Shown in pieces: positions 50,937 through 59,102 of a stretch of 64,000 nucleotides of DNA. How positions within the stretch are numbered: the stretch's first letter is position 1; the number at the start of each line of letters is the position of its first letter. This DNA comes from Ruminococcus sp. GTDB taxonomy: Bacteria > Bacillota > Clostridia > Oscillospirales > Acutalibacteraceae. Under the pieces are notes generated by a model that was not told the origin of the DNA, did no database searches, and saw only the letters and a list, made by a program, of their open reading frames with translations. Location of the stretch: NCBI GenBank assembly GCA_017410265.1, contig JAFQRC010000001.1, forward strand, positions 186,001 to 250,000. The letters run 5' to 3'. A program made the translations under genes and the position numbers.

Positions 50937-51301
50937 CAGAACAAACCGCCCATACCCATAGCGCCTAGGTTAAGACCGCCTGAGATTTTCTCCATAGTTT
51001 CTTCCTTGTCTTTGTTAGCAGCGCGTAGAGCTTCGTTGACTGCCGCCATAACAAGGTCACTTAGCATCTCAACATCATCAGGGTCAACAACCTCAGGCTC
51101 GATTTCGATAGATTTAAGCTCGAGCTGACCTGTTACTACGACCTTGACAGCGTTGCCACCTGCTGTAGCCTCATATTCCTTGGCGTTTAATTCTTCTGTT
51201 GCAGTAGCCATATCGTCCTGCATTTTCTGAGCCTGACGAGCGAGCTGCTGTAAGTTTGATGCGCCGCCACCGCCGTAGCCCTGTGGTAATCTTGCTTTCA
51301 T
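50936..51301 (-). CDS. ebfC: YbaB/EbfC nucleoid-associated protein
   Basis: The 121-residue DNA-binding protein has a Gly-rich start ([27 protein letters not shown]), the [42 protein letters not shown] core and a Gly/Met-rich end. It lies between dnaX and recR, the order conserved from Bacillus to E. coli. Confidence 0.95.
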   Translation of the reverse strand: MKARLPQGYGGGGASNLQQLARQAQKMQDDMATATEELNAKEYEATAGGNAVKVVVTGQLELKSIEIEPEVVDPDDVEMLSDLVMAAVNEALRAANKDKEETMEKISGGLNLGAMGMGGLF

Positions 51302-51319
51302 AATATTTCTCCTTTTAGG

Positions 51320-53113
51320 TTATTCTTCGGTTACATTGATGCCCGAGTTTTTGAGATTAGTGATGAAATTTTCCAGCACATCGTCTTTCTTTTCTTTTAC
51401 TTCGGGCTTTTTATATGGACCTAGCTTGTAGGTTTTTCCTGTGATTTCGCAGACAGCCTTGCGGATATTATCACGCTGTGCTGACTTTTTGAGTAGCTGG
51501 AAAGCGATTTCCTGGTCTGTGTCTATCAGCAGGTAGTCGCCGCTTATATATGCGTTAGAGCCCTCAAAAGCCGCTGAAATAGCGCGGGAATACTGTTTTA
51601 GGTTGTTGATGACCTCGGGCCACTCGAGCATAGGGGAGGCGTTTTCGTAAACTGAGGATAAATCAACCGCTGGCTTTTTCTGCACCTGAGCTTGAGTTGT
51701 TTCAACTTTTACAGGTTCACTCTCAGGCATAGTATCTGTGGCTTTTGGTACCTGCTCGATAGTATCAGTTGCTACTTCTTCTACAGCAGTTTCTTTAGCA
51801 GGCTGAGCAGTTTCTAGAACTTCTTCCTGTACCGGCTCAGTGGCAGGCTCTTTTTCGGTTTCTTTAACAGGTTCAGCCTTTGTCACAGCTTTCTCAACTG
51901 CAACCTCAGGCTCGCTCTTTATACCAGGTTGAGCAGTAACAGCAGGAGCGACACCCGTGCTCTGCAGAATCTTCACCGCTTTTTCAAGGGCGGCGACTCT
52001 GTTAGTGAGCGCCTCAGTGGTTGAGTCAAGCTCAGGGGAGCATAGCTTCACCACTGCCATCTCGAGTTCTGTGCGGGAGCTCACACCCTTGCCCATACGT
52101 TCATAAGCTCGCGAGAGCACATCCATAAAGTAGACTATATCAGCCAGTGACAGGTAGTCACACTGCGATTGAGCCGCTTCGAATTCTCTGTCGGAAAAAG
52201 CGAGCATTTCGCGCGGATTTTTCACGGTTTTGATGAGCATTAAAGAGCGGAAATGTGACACTAATTCGTCACAAAGTCTTGCTACATCCTTGCTCTGGGA
52301 ATAGAGCTCGTCGATGATAGAAAGTGCCTTAGCGGGGTTTTTATTGATAGTGCAGGTGCACAGCTCAAACAGATAGTTCTTGCTCGCAAGTCCTGCGGCG
52401 TTTCTAACAACCTGAGCGTTAACCTCGTCTTCAGCGATGCCGATGCATCTGTCTAAAAGCGAAATAGCGTCACGCATACCGCCGTCAGAAATAACCGCGA
52501 TGAGAGTAGCGGCTTCGTCGGTGAGGGTGATGCCTTCTTCATTTGCGATGATGTGTAGTCTGTAAGCTATGTCACTTGGTTTTATTCTGTGGAAATCAAA
52601 GCGCTGACAACGCGAGGTGATAGTGGACGGAAGTTTGTGAACTTCGGTTGTTGCTAAAATGAAAACAACGTGTTTCGGAGGCTCTTCGAGTGTTTTGAGC
52701 AGAGCGTTGAAAGCTTCTGTTGTCAGCATATGAACCTCGTCGATGATGTACACGCGGTACTTAGCTCTCGTCGGGGTGAAAGCGACCTCGTCGATGATGT
52801 CGCGGATATTGTCGATTTTACGGTTAGACGCAGCGTCCATCTCGACTACATCGAGTATCTCGCCTGAGTCAATTCCCCTGCAGTTTTCGCAGACACCGCA
52901 CGGGTTGGAGTCAGTGAGGTTAAGGCAGTTGACCGCTTTGGCCAGTATCTTAGCGCAGGTGGTTTTTCCTGTGCCTCGTGAGCCTGTGAACAGGTACGCG
53001 TGGTTGATTCTGCCAGAGCTTAATTCATTTTTTAAAGTGACAGTAACCTGAGGCTGTCCGACAACATCTTCGAAAGTCTGAGGTCTGTACTTACGATATA
53101 GTACCTGATACAT
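51320..53113 (-). CDS. dnaX: DNA polymerase III subunit gamma/tau
   Basis: DnaX is the clamp-loader ATPase. The 597-residue protein has Walker A FTGSRGTGKTTCAKILAK near 40, a zinc module CGVCENCRGID, Walker B YIIDEVHMLTTEAFNALLKTLEEPP and the SRC motif TITSRCQRFDFHR. Residues about 385-500 form a Glu/Val/Thr/Pro-rich linker before the C-terminal tau-like domain. I start it at ATG 53113 (RBS AGGAG), because the longer in-frame reading enters the SRP RNA. No slippery heptamer for a gamma frameshift was noticed. Confidence 0.96.
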   Translation of the reverse strand: MYQVLYRKYRPQTFEDVVGQPQVTVTLKNELSSGRINHAYLFTGSRGTGKTTCAKILAKAVNCLNLTDSNPCGVCENCRGIDSGEILDVVEMDAASNRKIDNIRDIIDEVAFTPTRAKYRVYIIDEVHMLTTEAFNALLKTLEEPPKHVVFILATTEVHKLPSTITSRCQRFDFHRIKPSDIAYRLHIIANEEGITLTDEAATLIAVISDGGMRDAISLLDRCIGIAEDEVNAQVVRNAAGLASKNYLFELCTCTINKNPAKALSIIDELYSQSKDVARLCDELVSHFRSLMLIKTVKNPREMLAFSDREFEAAQSQCDYLSLADIVYFMDVLSRAYERMGKGVSSRTELEMAVVKLCSPELDSTTEALTNRVAALEKAVKILQSTGVAPAVTAQPGIKSEPEVAVEKAVTKAEPVKETEKEPATEPVQEEVLETAQPAKETAVEEVATDTIEQVPKATDTMPESEPVKVETTQAQVQKKPAVDLSSVYENASPMLEWPEVINNLKQYSRAISAAFEGSNAYISGDYLLIDTDQEIAFQLLKKSAQRDNIRKAVCEITGKTYKLGPYKKPEVKEKKDDVLENFITNLKNSGINVTEE

Positions 53114-53130
53114 AATCTCACTCCTAATAA

Positions 53131-53313
53131 AAAAGCAAGCCGTAGCCGATGTGTACGGCCCCTCGCATAAATAAGTGAACAACAGACTTACTGCATCGCA
53201 TCACGAAATCTGCTTAATGCTGCTCGGTTCCCCGCCTGACATGGTTCACAGCCCATAATCGTACAGGGCCTGTTGCTCGCTTATTTACGCGAAAAATAAT
53301 ACGGCTTGCGCTA
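53131..53313 (-). ncRNA. ffs: Signal recognition particle RNA (4.5S/scRNA)
   Basis: On the minus strand the domain IV core reads CATGTCAGGCGGGGAACCGAGCAGCA in pieces: GTCAGG and GAGCAGC flank a CGG-GGAA-CCG tetraloop stem, which is the SRP54-binding site. GCAAGCCGTA near the 5' end pairs with TACGGCTTGC near the 3' end, followed by a T-run. The length of roughly 180 nt is shorter than the 270-nt Bacillus form. The position upstream of dnaX matches Bacillus scr. The ends are approximate. Confidence 0.9.
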
Positions 53314-53319
53314 CGCTTT

Positions 53320-53348
53320 ATTATAGCACACTAAAAAGTTAAAATCAA
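53320..53348 (-). promoter_or_regulatory. Promoter of the SRP RNA gene
   Basis: On the minus strand TTGATT (53348-53343), 17 nt, TATAAT (53325-53320), giving a start near 53313. Confidence 0.75.
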
Positions 53349-53363
53349 TAGCAATTTCTGCAC

Positions 53364-53392
53364 TTGATAAAGCCACTTGTTTGTGATAGAAT
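53364..53392 (+). promoter_or_regulatory. Promoter of the sugar acetyltransferase gene
   Basis: TTGATA (53364-53369), 17 nt, TAGAAT (53387-53392), divergent from the SRP promoter. Confidence 0.7.
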
Positions 53393-53414
53393 TTTGTCAA
53401 AAGAGGTGGTTTTT

Positions 53415-54020
53415 GTGACTCAAAAAGACAGAATGCTCAAGGGACTTCCGTATTTATCAAACGAGGATGGACTTTTTGAAGAAAGACTAAGCGCAAAGGA
53501 GCTGTGCTATCGATTTAACAACTGCGCACCGACTGACTTAGAAAGCAGAAATAAATATCTCAAAGTACTTTTGCCAAACGCAAAGAAGAGTATTTACATC
53601 GAGCCGCCGTTTCGTTGTGATTACGGCTACAATATGCATATCGGCGAGAATTTTTACGCAAATTATAATCTCATAGTGCTTGACTGCGCAAAGGTCACTA
53701 TAGGCGACAATGTGCTGATTGCTCCTAACGTGTGTATCACCACAGCAGGTCACCCGATACACTATCTGTCACGCAGAAAATACGAGTATGCTGACGAAGT
53801 GAAAATCGGAAATAATGTCTGGATTGGTGCGAATGTTGTGATAAATCCCGGTGTTACAATTGGGGATAACTCAGTCATCGGCTCGGGCAGTGTGGTCACT
53901 AAGGATATAGAAAGCGATGTTGTGGCTGTCGGAAATCCGTGCAGAGTACTCAGAAAAATCACAGATAAAGACAGAGAGTACTACTACAAAGACAGAAAAT
54001 TTGATGTAGAAGATTACTAA
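53415..54020 (+). CDS. Maltose/galactoside O-acetyltransferase family (hexapeptide repeat)
   Basis: The 201-residue left-handed beta-helix protein has an N-terminal Mac domain (DRMLKGLPYLSNEDGLFEERLSAKELCYRFN) and hexapeptide repeats such as IGDNVLIAPNVCITTAGHPI with the catalytic His, and VKIGNNVWIGANVVINPGVTIGDNSVIGSGSVVTKDI. It acetylates a sugar hydroxyl with acetyl-CoA; the natural acceptor is unknown. The start is GTG 53415 behind AGAGGTGG. Confidence 0.92.
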   Translation: MTQKDRMLKGLPYLSNEDGLFEERLSAKELCYRFNNCAPTDLESRNKYLKVLLPNAKKSIYIEPPFRCDYGYNMHIGENFYANYNLIVLDCAKVTIGDNVLIAPNVCITTAGHPIHYLSRRKYEYADEVKIGNNVWIGANVVINPGVTIGDNSVIGSGSVVTKDIESDVVAVGNPCRVLRKITDKDREYYYKDRKFDVEDY

Positions 54021-54027
54021 AAGAAAA

Positions 54028-54054
54028 CGGAGAGGGAAGACCTCTCCGCTTTTT
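54028..54054. terminator. Bidirectional terminator
   Basis: CGGAGAGG pairs perfectly with CCTCTCCG around GAAGA, with CTTTTTAT to the right and an A-rich run to the left. Confidence 0.85.
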
Positions 54055-56074
54055 ATTTGTGTAACAATTTTACTGAATTCAGAACGCATAGCACGCTGAC
54101 ACCCGTGTCGGCGATTACTGCTAGCCACATCGGCGCAAAGCCTAAAGCTCCGAGCACTATGACAACAGTTTTTACAGCTAGTGCGAATACGATGTTTGCT
54201 TTGACTGTAGAGATTGCTTTTCTGCTGATAGTAACAGCATCAGTGATAGGTGAGAGTGAATCACTGCACAGCACCACATCGGCAGCTTCTATAGCCGCAT
54301 CAGAAGAAAGTCCCATCGCAACCGAAACATCTGCCAAAGCCATAGTTGGCGCGTCGTTGATGCCGTCACCAATGTACATACAGGTGTTCTTGTCACCTTG
54401 AAGTTCTTTCATTATTTCAAGCTTATCCTGTGGTAGAAGCTTTGAGTAACAATGGTCTATTCCTAAGCTTTCTGCTGTTTTTTCAGCGACAGCCTTGCTG
54501 TCACCTGTGAGCATAACAAGGTTATTAGCCCCTAGTTTTCTAAGTCTTTTGAGCACAGATGGAGCTTCTTTTCTCACAGTATCTGTGACAGTTATCGTGC
54601 CTATGAGCTTGTCGTTAATATACACACAGATGTCGCCTGTGTCTTTAGAAAAATTACCGCAACTGTAGGTGTTTTTACTATCACAGGCTGTTACCCCGAA
54701 GCCTGCCTTTTCGTTGAAATCCTTCAGCTCTAAAAGCGCGAGATTTCGTTTTTGCGCCTCTGCTTTGATAGCTTTTGCTATCGGGTGCTGTGATAGGCTT
54801 TCGGTAGAAGCCGCGATAGAGAGGATTTCGTCCTCGCTGTAATCAGACAGAGCCTCGATTTTTGTCACGGACATCTTGCCTGTAGTTAGTGTTCCTGTTT
54901 TATCAAAGGCACAGCAGTTTGCTTTACTTAACGCTTCAACATATTTTGAGCCTTTTATCAGCACGCCGTGAGATGAAGCTGAACCAATAGCGGAGAAAAA
55001 CGCGAGCGGTACAGAGATGACTATTGCACATGGACACGATGAAACTAAACACACCAAAGCTCTGTAAATCCAGGTTGAAAAATCGCCTGTGATTAGCCCC
55101 GGTACGACAGCTATCAGTAGTGACAGCACGATGATGATAGGTGTGTAAACTTTAGCAAAGCGGGAGATGAATTTCTCTGAGTTGCCTTTGTTTTGTGCGG
55201 ATTCTTCAATGAGCTTTAGTATTCTTGTAGCAGTGCTGTCTGAAAGCTCTTTTGTTGTTATAGCTTCTACCATATGCTCCTGGTTGAGCATACCGCTTAG
55301 AAGCTCTGTTTTAGCTTTTGCGTACATCGGAACACTCTCTCCAGTGAGAGCAGAGGTGTCAAAGTACGACTCGCCCTTTGTGATAACGCAGTCAAGTGGT
55401 ACACGACTGTACGGCTTGATGACTATTGTTGAGCCGACACTTACTTTTTCTGCAGGAACATCGACTATATTGCCGTTTTCGTCGTAAATACAGGCGGTGT
55501 CTGCTTTGATTTTCGAGAGCTTTGAAATATCGCGTCGGGATTTGCTGACAGCAAGTTCTTCGAACATTTCGCCTAGTGCAAACAGCACGGTAACTGCACA
55601 CGCTTCGACAAATTCGCCGAGTATTAAAGCGGCGATTACCGCTATTGTGAGCAGAGTTGTTTCGTCGATATTAAGTTTGAATATGGATTTGATGCCTTTT
55701 GTGAATATTTTATATCCTGAAAGTAGAGTCGCTACTATTGACAGCACGATAACTACTATCTGCGCTGTGTCAAAAAGATGCAGTACAAATGCTACTGCAA
55801 ACAGTGCGATGGATATATACAAAGGCAGATTGAAATTTCTTTTGGTTTTTGCCTTGGGTAAGTACTCGGATTTTACTGTGACACCGTCTTCAATGCTATC
55901 GACTATCTGCTGAATTTCAAATTTCGGATTTTCAATATCTGTGTTTAATATCAACTTTTTTGTCGCAAAGTTGAATGATACATTAGAAAATCTCTTATCA
56001 AGCGTGATTTTTTCTTCAATTTTACCTGCACAATGAGCACAGTTGAGTCCGTCCAAGATAAATGTGTACTTCAT
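54053..56074 (-). CDS. Heavy-metal-exporting P1B-type ATPase (Zn/Cd type)
   Basis: The 673-residue pump has an N-terminal HMA domain with GLNCAHCAGKIEEK (CxxC), DKTGTLTTGKMSVTK phosphorylation site, TALTGESVPM actuator motif, MLTGDSKAVAEKTA and GDGINDAPTMALADVSVAMG, and the transmembrane CPC motif SSCPCAIVISVP. The last helix has ADTGVSVLCVLNSVKLL. This profile is typical of CadA/ZntA Zn2+/Cd2+ exporters. Copper pumps also have CPC, but the ArsR repressor with a zinc-type site next door supports Zn/Cd. It follows arsR by 2 nt. Confidence 0.9.
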   Translation of the reverse strand: MKYTFILDGLNCAHCAGKIEEKITLDKRFSNVSFNFATKKLILNTDIENPKFEIQQIVDSIEDGVTVKSEYLPKAKTKRNFNLPLYISIALFAVAFVLHLFDTAQIVVIVLSIVATLLSGYKIFTKGIKSIFKLNIDETTLLTIAVIAALILGEFVEACAVTVLFALGEMFEELAVSKSRRDISKLSKIKADTACIYDENGNIVDVPAEKVSVGSTIVIKPYSRVPLDCVITKGESYFDTSALTGESVPMYAKAKTELLSGMLNQEHMVEAITTKELSDSTATRILKLIEESAQNKGNSEKFISRFAKVYTPIIIVLSLLIAVVPGLITGDFSTWIYRALVCLVSSCPCAIVISVPLAFFSAIGSASSHGVLIKGSKYVEALSKANCCAFDKTGTLTTGKMSVTKIEALSDYSEDEILSIAASTESLSQHPIAKAIKAEAQKRNLALLELKDFNEKAGFGVTACDSKNTYSCGNFSKDTGDICVYINDKLIGTITVTDTVRKEAPSVLKRLRKLGANNLVMLTGDSKAVAEKTAESLGIDHCYSKLLPQDKLEIMKELQGDKNTCMYIGDGINDAPTMALADVSVAMGLSSDAAIEAADVVLCSDSLSPITDAVTISRKAISTVKANIVFALAVKTVVIVLGALGFAPMWLAVIADTGVSVLCVLNSVKLLHK

Positions 56075-56076
56075 AA

Positions 56077-56406
56077 TTACTCCGTGATGTGTTCAAGTCC
56101 CATTTCGAAAATCAGCTTGATGTGGTCATCGGCTAGGGAATAGTAGCTTTGCTTTCCGTCTTTTCTGACCTTGACGAGGTTTTCTCTGCGTAAGATGCGA
56201 AGCTGGTGGGAGATGGTGGACTGCTCCATATTAAGGCTTTCTGCAATACAGCAGACAGAAAGCTCCTGCTCAAAAAGCGCGCACATTATACGGATTCTGG
56301 TTGAGTCTGAGAAAACCTTGAAGAAGTCGGCTAAATCGAAAATTGTGTCCATATCGGGCATATTCTTAAGTGTTGCTTTGACAATTTTTTCGTGGTCGTG
56401 TGACAT
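56077..56406 (-). CDS. ArsR/SmtB-family metal-responsive repressor
   Basis: The 109-residue winged-helix protein has the recognition helix MEQSTISHQLRILRRENLVKVRKDGKQSYYSL. Its last helix shows DDHIKLIFEMGLEHITE, the complete alpha-5 zinc site pattern DxH-x10-HxxE known from CzrA and SmtB. ELSVCC at the alpha-3 position has cysteines as in CadC, so the sensor may respond to zinc or cadmium. The start follows AAAGGGG. It is cotranscribed with the ATPase and preceded by a matching operator. Confidence 0.92.
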   Translation of the reverse strand: MSHDHEKIVKATLKNMPDMDTIFDLADFFKVFSDSTRIRIMCALFEQELSVCCIAESLNMEQSTISHQLRILRRENLVKVRKDGKQSYYSLADDHIKLIFEMGLEHITE

Positions 56407-56446
56407 ATTGTATACCCCTTTCTTTGAGTGTTATTAACAACTGAAC

Positions 56447-56504
56447 ATATGAACACTTATTCATATTACATGGGTATAATATACTAAATCACAAGAAATG
56501 TCAA
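56447..56504 (-). promoter_or_regulatory. Promoter and operator of the metal-export operon
   Basis: On the minus strand TTGACA (56504-56499), 17 nt, TATTAT (56481-56476). Just past the start point, ATATGAA-CACTTA-TTCATAT (56447-56466) is a perfect 7-bp dyad of ArsR/SmtB type. Confidence 0.75.
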
Positions 56505-56544
56505 GAGAAATATAAAAAGTTGAGCATTAGATAGACTGCATTGT

Positions 56545-56574
56545 AAAAGCCCTGAGCACACGCTCAGGGCTTTT
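56545..56574. terminator. Terminator of the fourth dockerin gene
   Basis: AAAAGCCCTGAG pairs perfectly with CTCAGGGCTTTT, loop CACACG. It works on both strands. Confidence 0.85.
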
Positions 56575-56602
56575 GTATCAACTCAACGAGTATTTATTTT
56601 TA

Positions 56603-57274
56603 TTATTCTGTAGTGGCTGTGTTTTCTACTTTTGCAAGCTTCATCTGAATAGCGGTTGCGTCGAGGATAGTGCGCTCACCGTCACGATTAAAGTCGGAAA
56701 GGTAACTCAACTCACCTCTTAACGAATGATATCCCGGTGCTGTAAAGTCGTCTTGTATATCAAAATTACTCAACTGTACCAGAGCACGCTGGATAAATGT
56801 AGCATCTAATATATCTAATTCTCTATCCATATTTGCATCACCAACAGGATAGCTAGCAATCTTTTTATGTAAAACATTCTCGAATTCACTATATACTGAT
56901 GTTTCCTCGATATCACACACATCAAAAAACTTATCTTGTTCAACATCAAATAAGCCATAACCTGTTGCTAGCGGATAAGAATAGCCCCCAAGATAGACAC
57001 GGTCACCAAAAACTGCATAATTAAAGCTTGGTGAATCTATGTAAGCACACCAGACAAGCACCCATTCAAGATTTTCGTCTTCGTTATAATGATAGTAGAC
57101 TTCTTTATAATAATCACGGCACATATATTCATTGTATCCATAACTATTCTTATACTGTTCTAAAAACTTTTCTAAAAATAAATTCTCGTGCGTAGTATCA
57201 TCTGCAAACACCGAAACTGCAGTTAAAGAGAACAGTAAACACATAACTAAAATAACGCTCAAAACTTTCTTCAT
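56603..57274 (-). CDS. Secreted dockerin-type protein 4
   Basis: The 223-residue protein has a signal peptide (residues 1-24, ending SVFA-DD), a Tyr/Asp-rich unknown region with YGLFDVEQDKFFDVCDI shared with the protein at 27307, and a C-terminal EF-hand pair GDANMDRELDILDATFIQRALVQL and DFNRDGERTILDATAIQMKLAK. The first Ca2+ loop is less canonical than the second. The start follows AAGGAGAT. It is the only one of the four on the minus strand. Confidence 0.82.
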   Translation of the reverse strand: MKKVLSVILVMCLLFSLTAVSVFADDTTHENLFLEKFLEQYKNSYGYNEYMCRDYYKEVYYHYNEDENLEWVLVWCAYIDSPSFNYAVFGDRVYLGGYSYPLATGYGLFDVEQDKFFDVCDIEETSVYSEFENVLHKKIASYPVGDANMDRELDILDATFIQRALVQLSNFDIQDDFTAPGYHSLRGELSYLSDFNRDGERTILDATAIQMKLAKVENTATTE

Positions 57275-57339
57275 AATATCATCTCCTTAATATTAAAGTT
57301 TTCACACTTATATTTCACCGTAAATATTCACAGCTAAAT

Positions 57340-57386
57340 AAACTCCTTTCATATATAAAACACTTGAGAAGCCCAAAGTGTTTCAC
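57340..57386 (-). promoter_or_regulatory. Dockerin-gene upstream element, copy 4
   Basis: On the minus strand GTGAAAC (57386-57380), AGTGTTTTAT (57364-57355), then TATGAAAGGAGTTTA. It lies about 66 nt before the dockerin start. The gap 57275-57660 also holds the candidate promoter at 57442-57471 and the glgA terminator; I see nothing else in it. Confidence 0.55.
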
Positions 57387-57441
57387 TAGTTTGAGAAAAA
57401 ATCTTATTTTATTCTCGTTTTACGATTTGTTTTCTGATATC

Positions 57442-57471
57442 ATTATAGCTTGCGTTACCGATAACTTGCAA
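57442..57471 (-). promoter_or_regulatory. Possible additional sigma-A promoter upstream of dockerin gene 4
   Basis: On the minus strand TTGCAA (57471-57466), 18 nt, TATAAT (57447-57442). If used, element copy 4 would lie in the leader, so the fourth gene may have two promoters. Confidence 0.45.
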
Positions 57472-57598
57472 TTGCTAGTATAGACATAAATTTCAGCTTC
57501 AATTTGTCTATTATAACGAGAAGCCTTATAAAGGGAAAAGGGCGTCTTGATACAGGTGAATAAGACCTTTTTGTGCGTTGCTTTTGTTATATAAGAAA

Positions 57599-57625
57599 AG
57601 CGACACAGTAAAAAACTGTGTCGCT
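57599..57625 (-). terminator. Terminator of the glycogen operon
   Basis: AGCGACACAGT pairs with ACTGTGTCGCT; on the minus strand CTTTTCTT follows. Confidence 0.85.
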
Positions 57626-57660
57626 TGAATGTTGTGTTGTGCTTGAACGCTTGGCGCTTC

Positions 57661-59088
57661 TTATAGCCAATTAAGTGTGTCTTGATATACGTTGATGTAG
57701 TCCTGAGCGGAGCGCTCCCAGCTGTTGTCGCTCATCATAGCGCGCCACATAAGCTGGTGCCAACCTTCGTTGTCGTAGATACCAGCTAAAGCACGCTTAA
57801 CTGCGTTGCACATATCAGCGATATCGTAGTTTCTGAAGGTGAAGCCGTTGCCGTAGTTGTCGTAAGAATCAAAGACAGAGTCTTTAAGACCGCCGACTTC
57901 TCTGACAACAGGGATAGTGCCGTAGCGAAGAGCTATCATCTGGGACAGACCGCAAGGCTCCTGCTTAGATGGCATCAAAAAGATATCAGCACCTGAGTAA
58001 ATCTTTCTAGCAAGTTCAGGCACAAAGCCCTGGCAGAAACGAACTCTGTCAGGATACTTCCACTGCATATCGCGGAAGAACTGCTCGTACTCTTCATCAC
58101 CTGAACCCAAGATTACAAACTGCATTTTCTGGGTGTTGAGCAAATCCTCGAGTCCGCCTCGAACTAAGTCAAGACCCTTGTGAGATACAAGACGGGTGAT
58201 CATAGCGACCATCGGAGTGTCCCAAGATTGTGGGAGGTTGAGTCTTTCCTGCAAAGCGCGTTTACATTCGCCCTTACCGCCCATATTTTCCTTAGTATAG
58301 TTGCAGTAAAGCTGATAGTCTGTAGCAGGGTCGTAGCTCATGCCATCAATTCCGTTTAAGATACCGCACAGCTTGTAGTGGTTGCGAATTAGCGAATGGT
58401 GCAGACCGTGGCTGTACCACGGGTCTTTAATCTCAGCAGCGTAGCTCGGAGAAACTGTGGTAACTCTAGTTGAGCACTCGATAGCGCCCTTGAGCATATT
58501 GAGCTTGCCGTCCATCTCAAGGATTTTCTGCTCAGATTCAGGAATACCGACGCACTCTGTGTTTACATCCCAGCCGTACTTGCCCTGATACTGAATGTTG
58601 TGAATAGTGAAAACACTCTTGATGTTGTGATACCAAGGGTTCTTGGAATAGAAAAGATAGTAGTAGACAGGAACTAAAGCTGTCTGCCAGTCGTTAGTGT
58701 GGATAATGTCCGGATGGAAATCGATGTATGGAAGCATCTCGAGTATCGCTCTTGAGAAGAACGCAAATCTTTCAGCGTCATCGTAGAAGCCGTAGAGAGC
58801 GTTACGGTTAAAGTAGTACTCGTTGTCAATGAAGTAGTATGTACAGTCGTTCCATCTTGCCCAGAAAAGTCCGCAGTACTGGTGACGCCACGCAACAGGA
58901 ACAGTGAAGTTAGTGATGAAGTTCATCTGGTTTTTTAAGTCCTGTGGGATAGTGCCGTACAGTGGCATAACGATTCTGCAGTCCTGACCCTTTCTGCATA
59001 AAGTGTGCGGTAAAGAGCCGGCTACATCAGCAAGTCCGCCACTTCCTGCAAAAGGATTGGCTTCACTTGCGCAGTATAAAATTTTCAT
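57661..59088 (-). CDS. glgA: Glycogen synthase GlgA
   Basis: GlgA (GT5) elongates alpha-1,4-glucan from ADP-glucose. The 475-residue protein has the N-terminal ADP-binding loop SGGLADVAGSLPHTL at residues 16-30 (Ser where most have Lys-x-Gly-Gly), HTNDWQTALVPVYYY, IHNIQYQGKYG and the C-terminal PSKQEPCGLSQMIALRYGTIPVVREVGGLKDSV. It is the last gene of the operon. Confidence 0.95.
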   Translation of the reverse strand: MKILYCASEANPFAGSGGLADVAGSLPHTLCRKGQDCRIVMPLYGTIPQDLKNQMNFITNFTVPVAWRHQYCGLFWARWNDCTYYFIDNEYYFNRNALYGFYDDAERFAFFSRAILEMLPYIDFHPDIIHTNDWQTALVPVYYYLFYSKNPWYHNIKSVFTIHNIQYQGKYGWDVNTECVGIPESEQKILEMDGKLNMLKGAIECSTRVTTVSPSYAAEIKDPWYSHGLHHSLIRNHYKLCGILNGIDGMSYDPATDYQLYCNYTKENMGGKGECKRALQERLNLPQSWDTPMVAMITRLVSHKGLDLVRGGLEDLLNTQKMQFVILGSGDEEYEQFFRDMQWKYPDRVRFCQGFVPELARKIYSGADIFLMPSKQEPCGLSQMIALRYGTIPVVREVGGLKDSVFDSYDNYGNGFTFRNYDIADMCNAVKRALAGIYDNEGWHQLMWRAMMSDNSWERSAQDYINVYQDTLNWL

Positions 59089-59102
59089 AAAAACTCCTCC
59101 AA

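Noticed and set aside
53114-53182. A longer dnaX start at 53182
   Set aside because: The extension would read through the SRP RNA and its terminator, and the AGGAG site is correctly placed for 53113.
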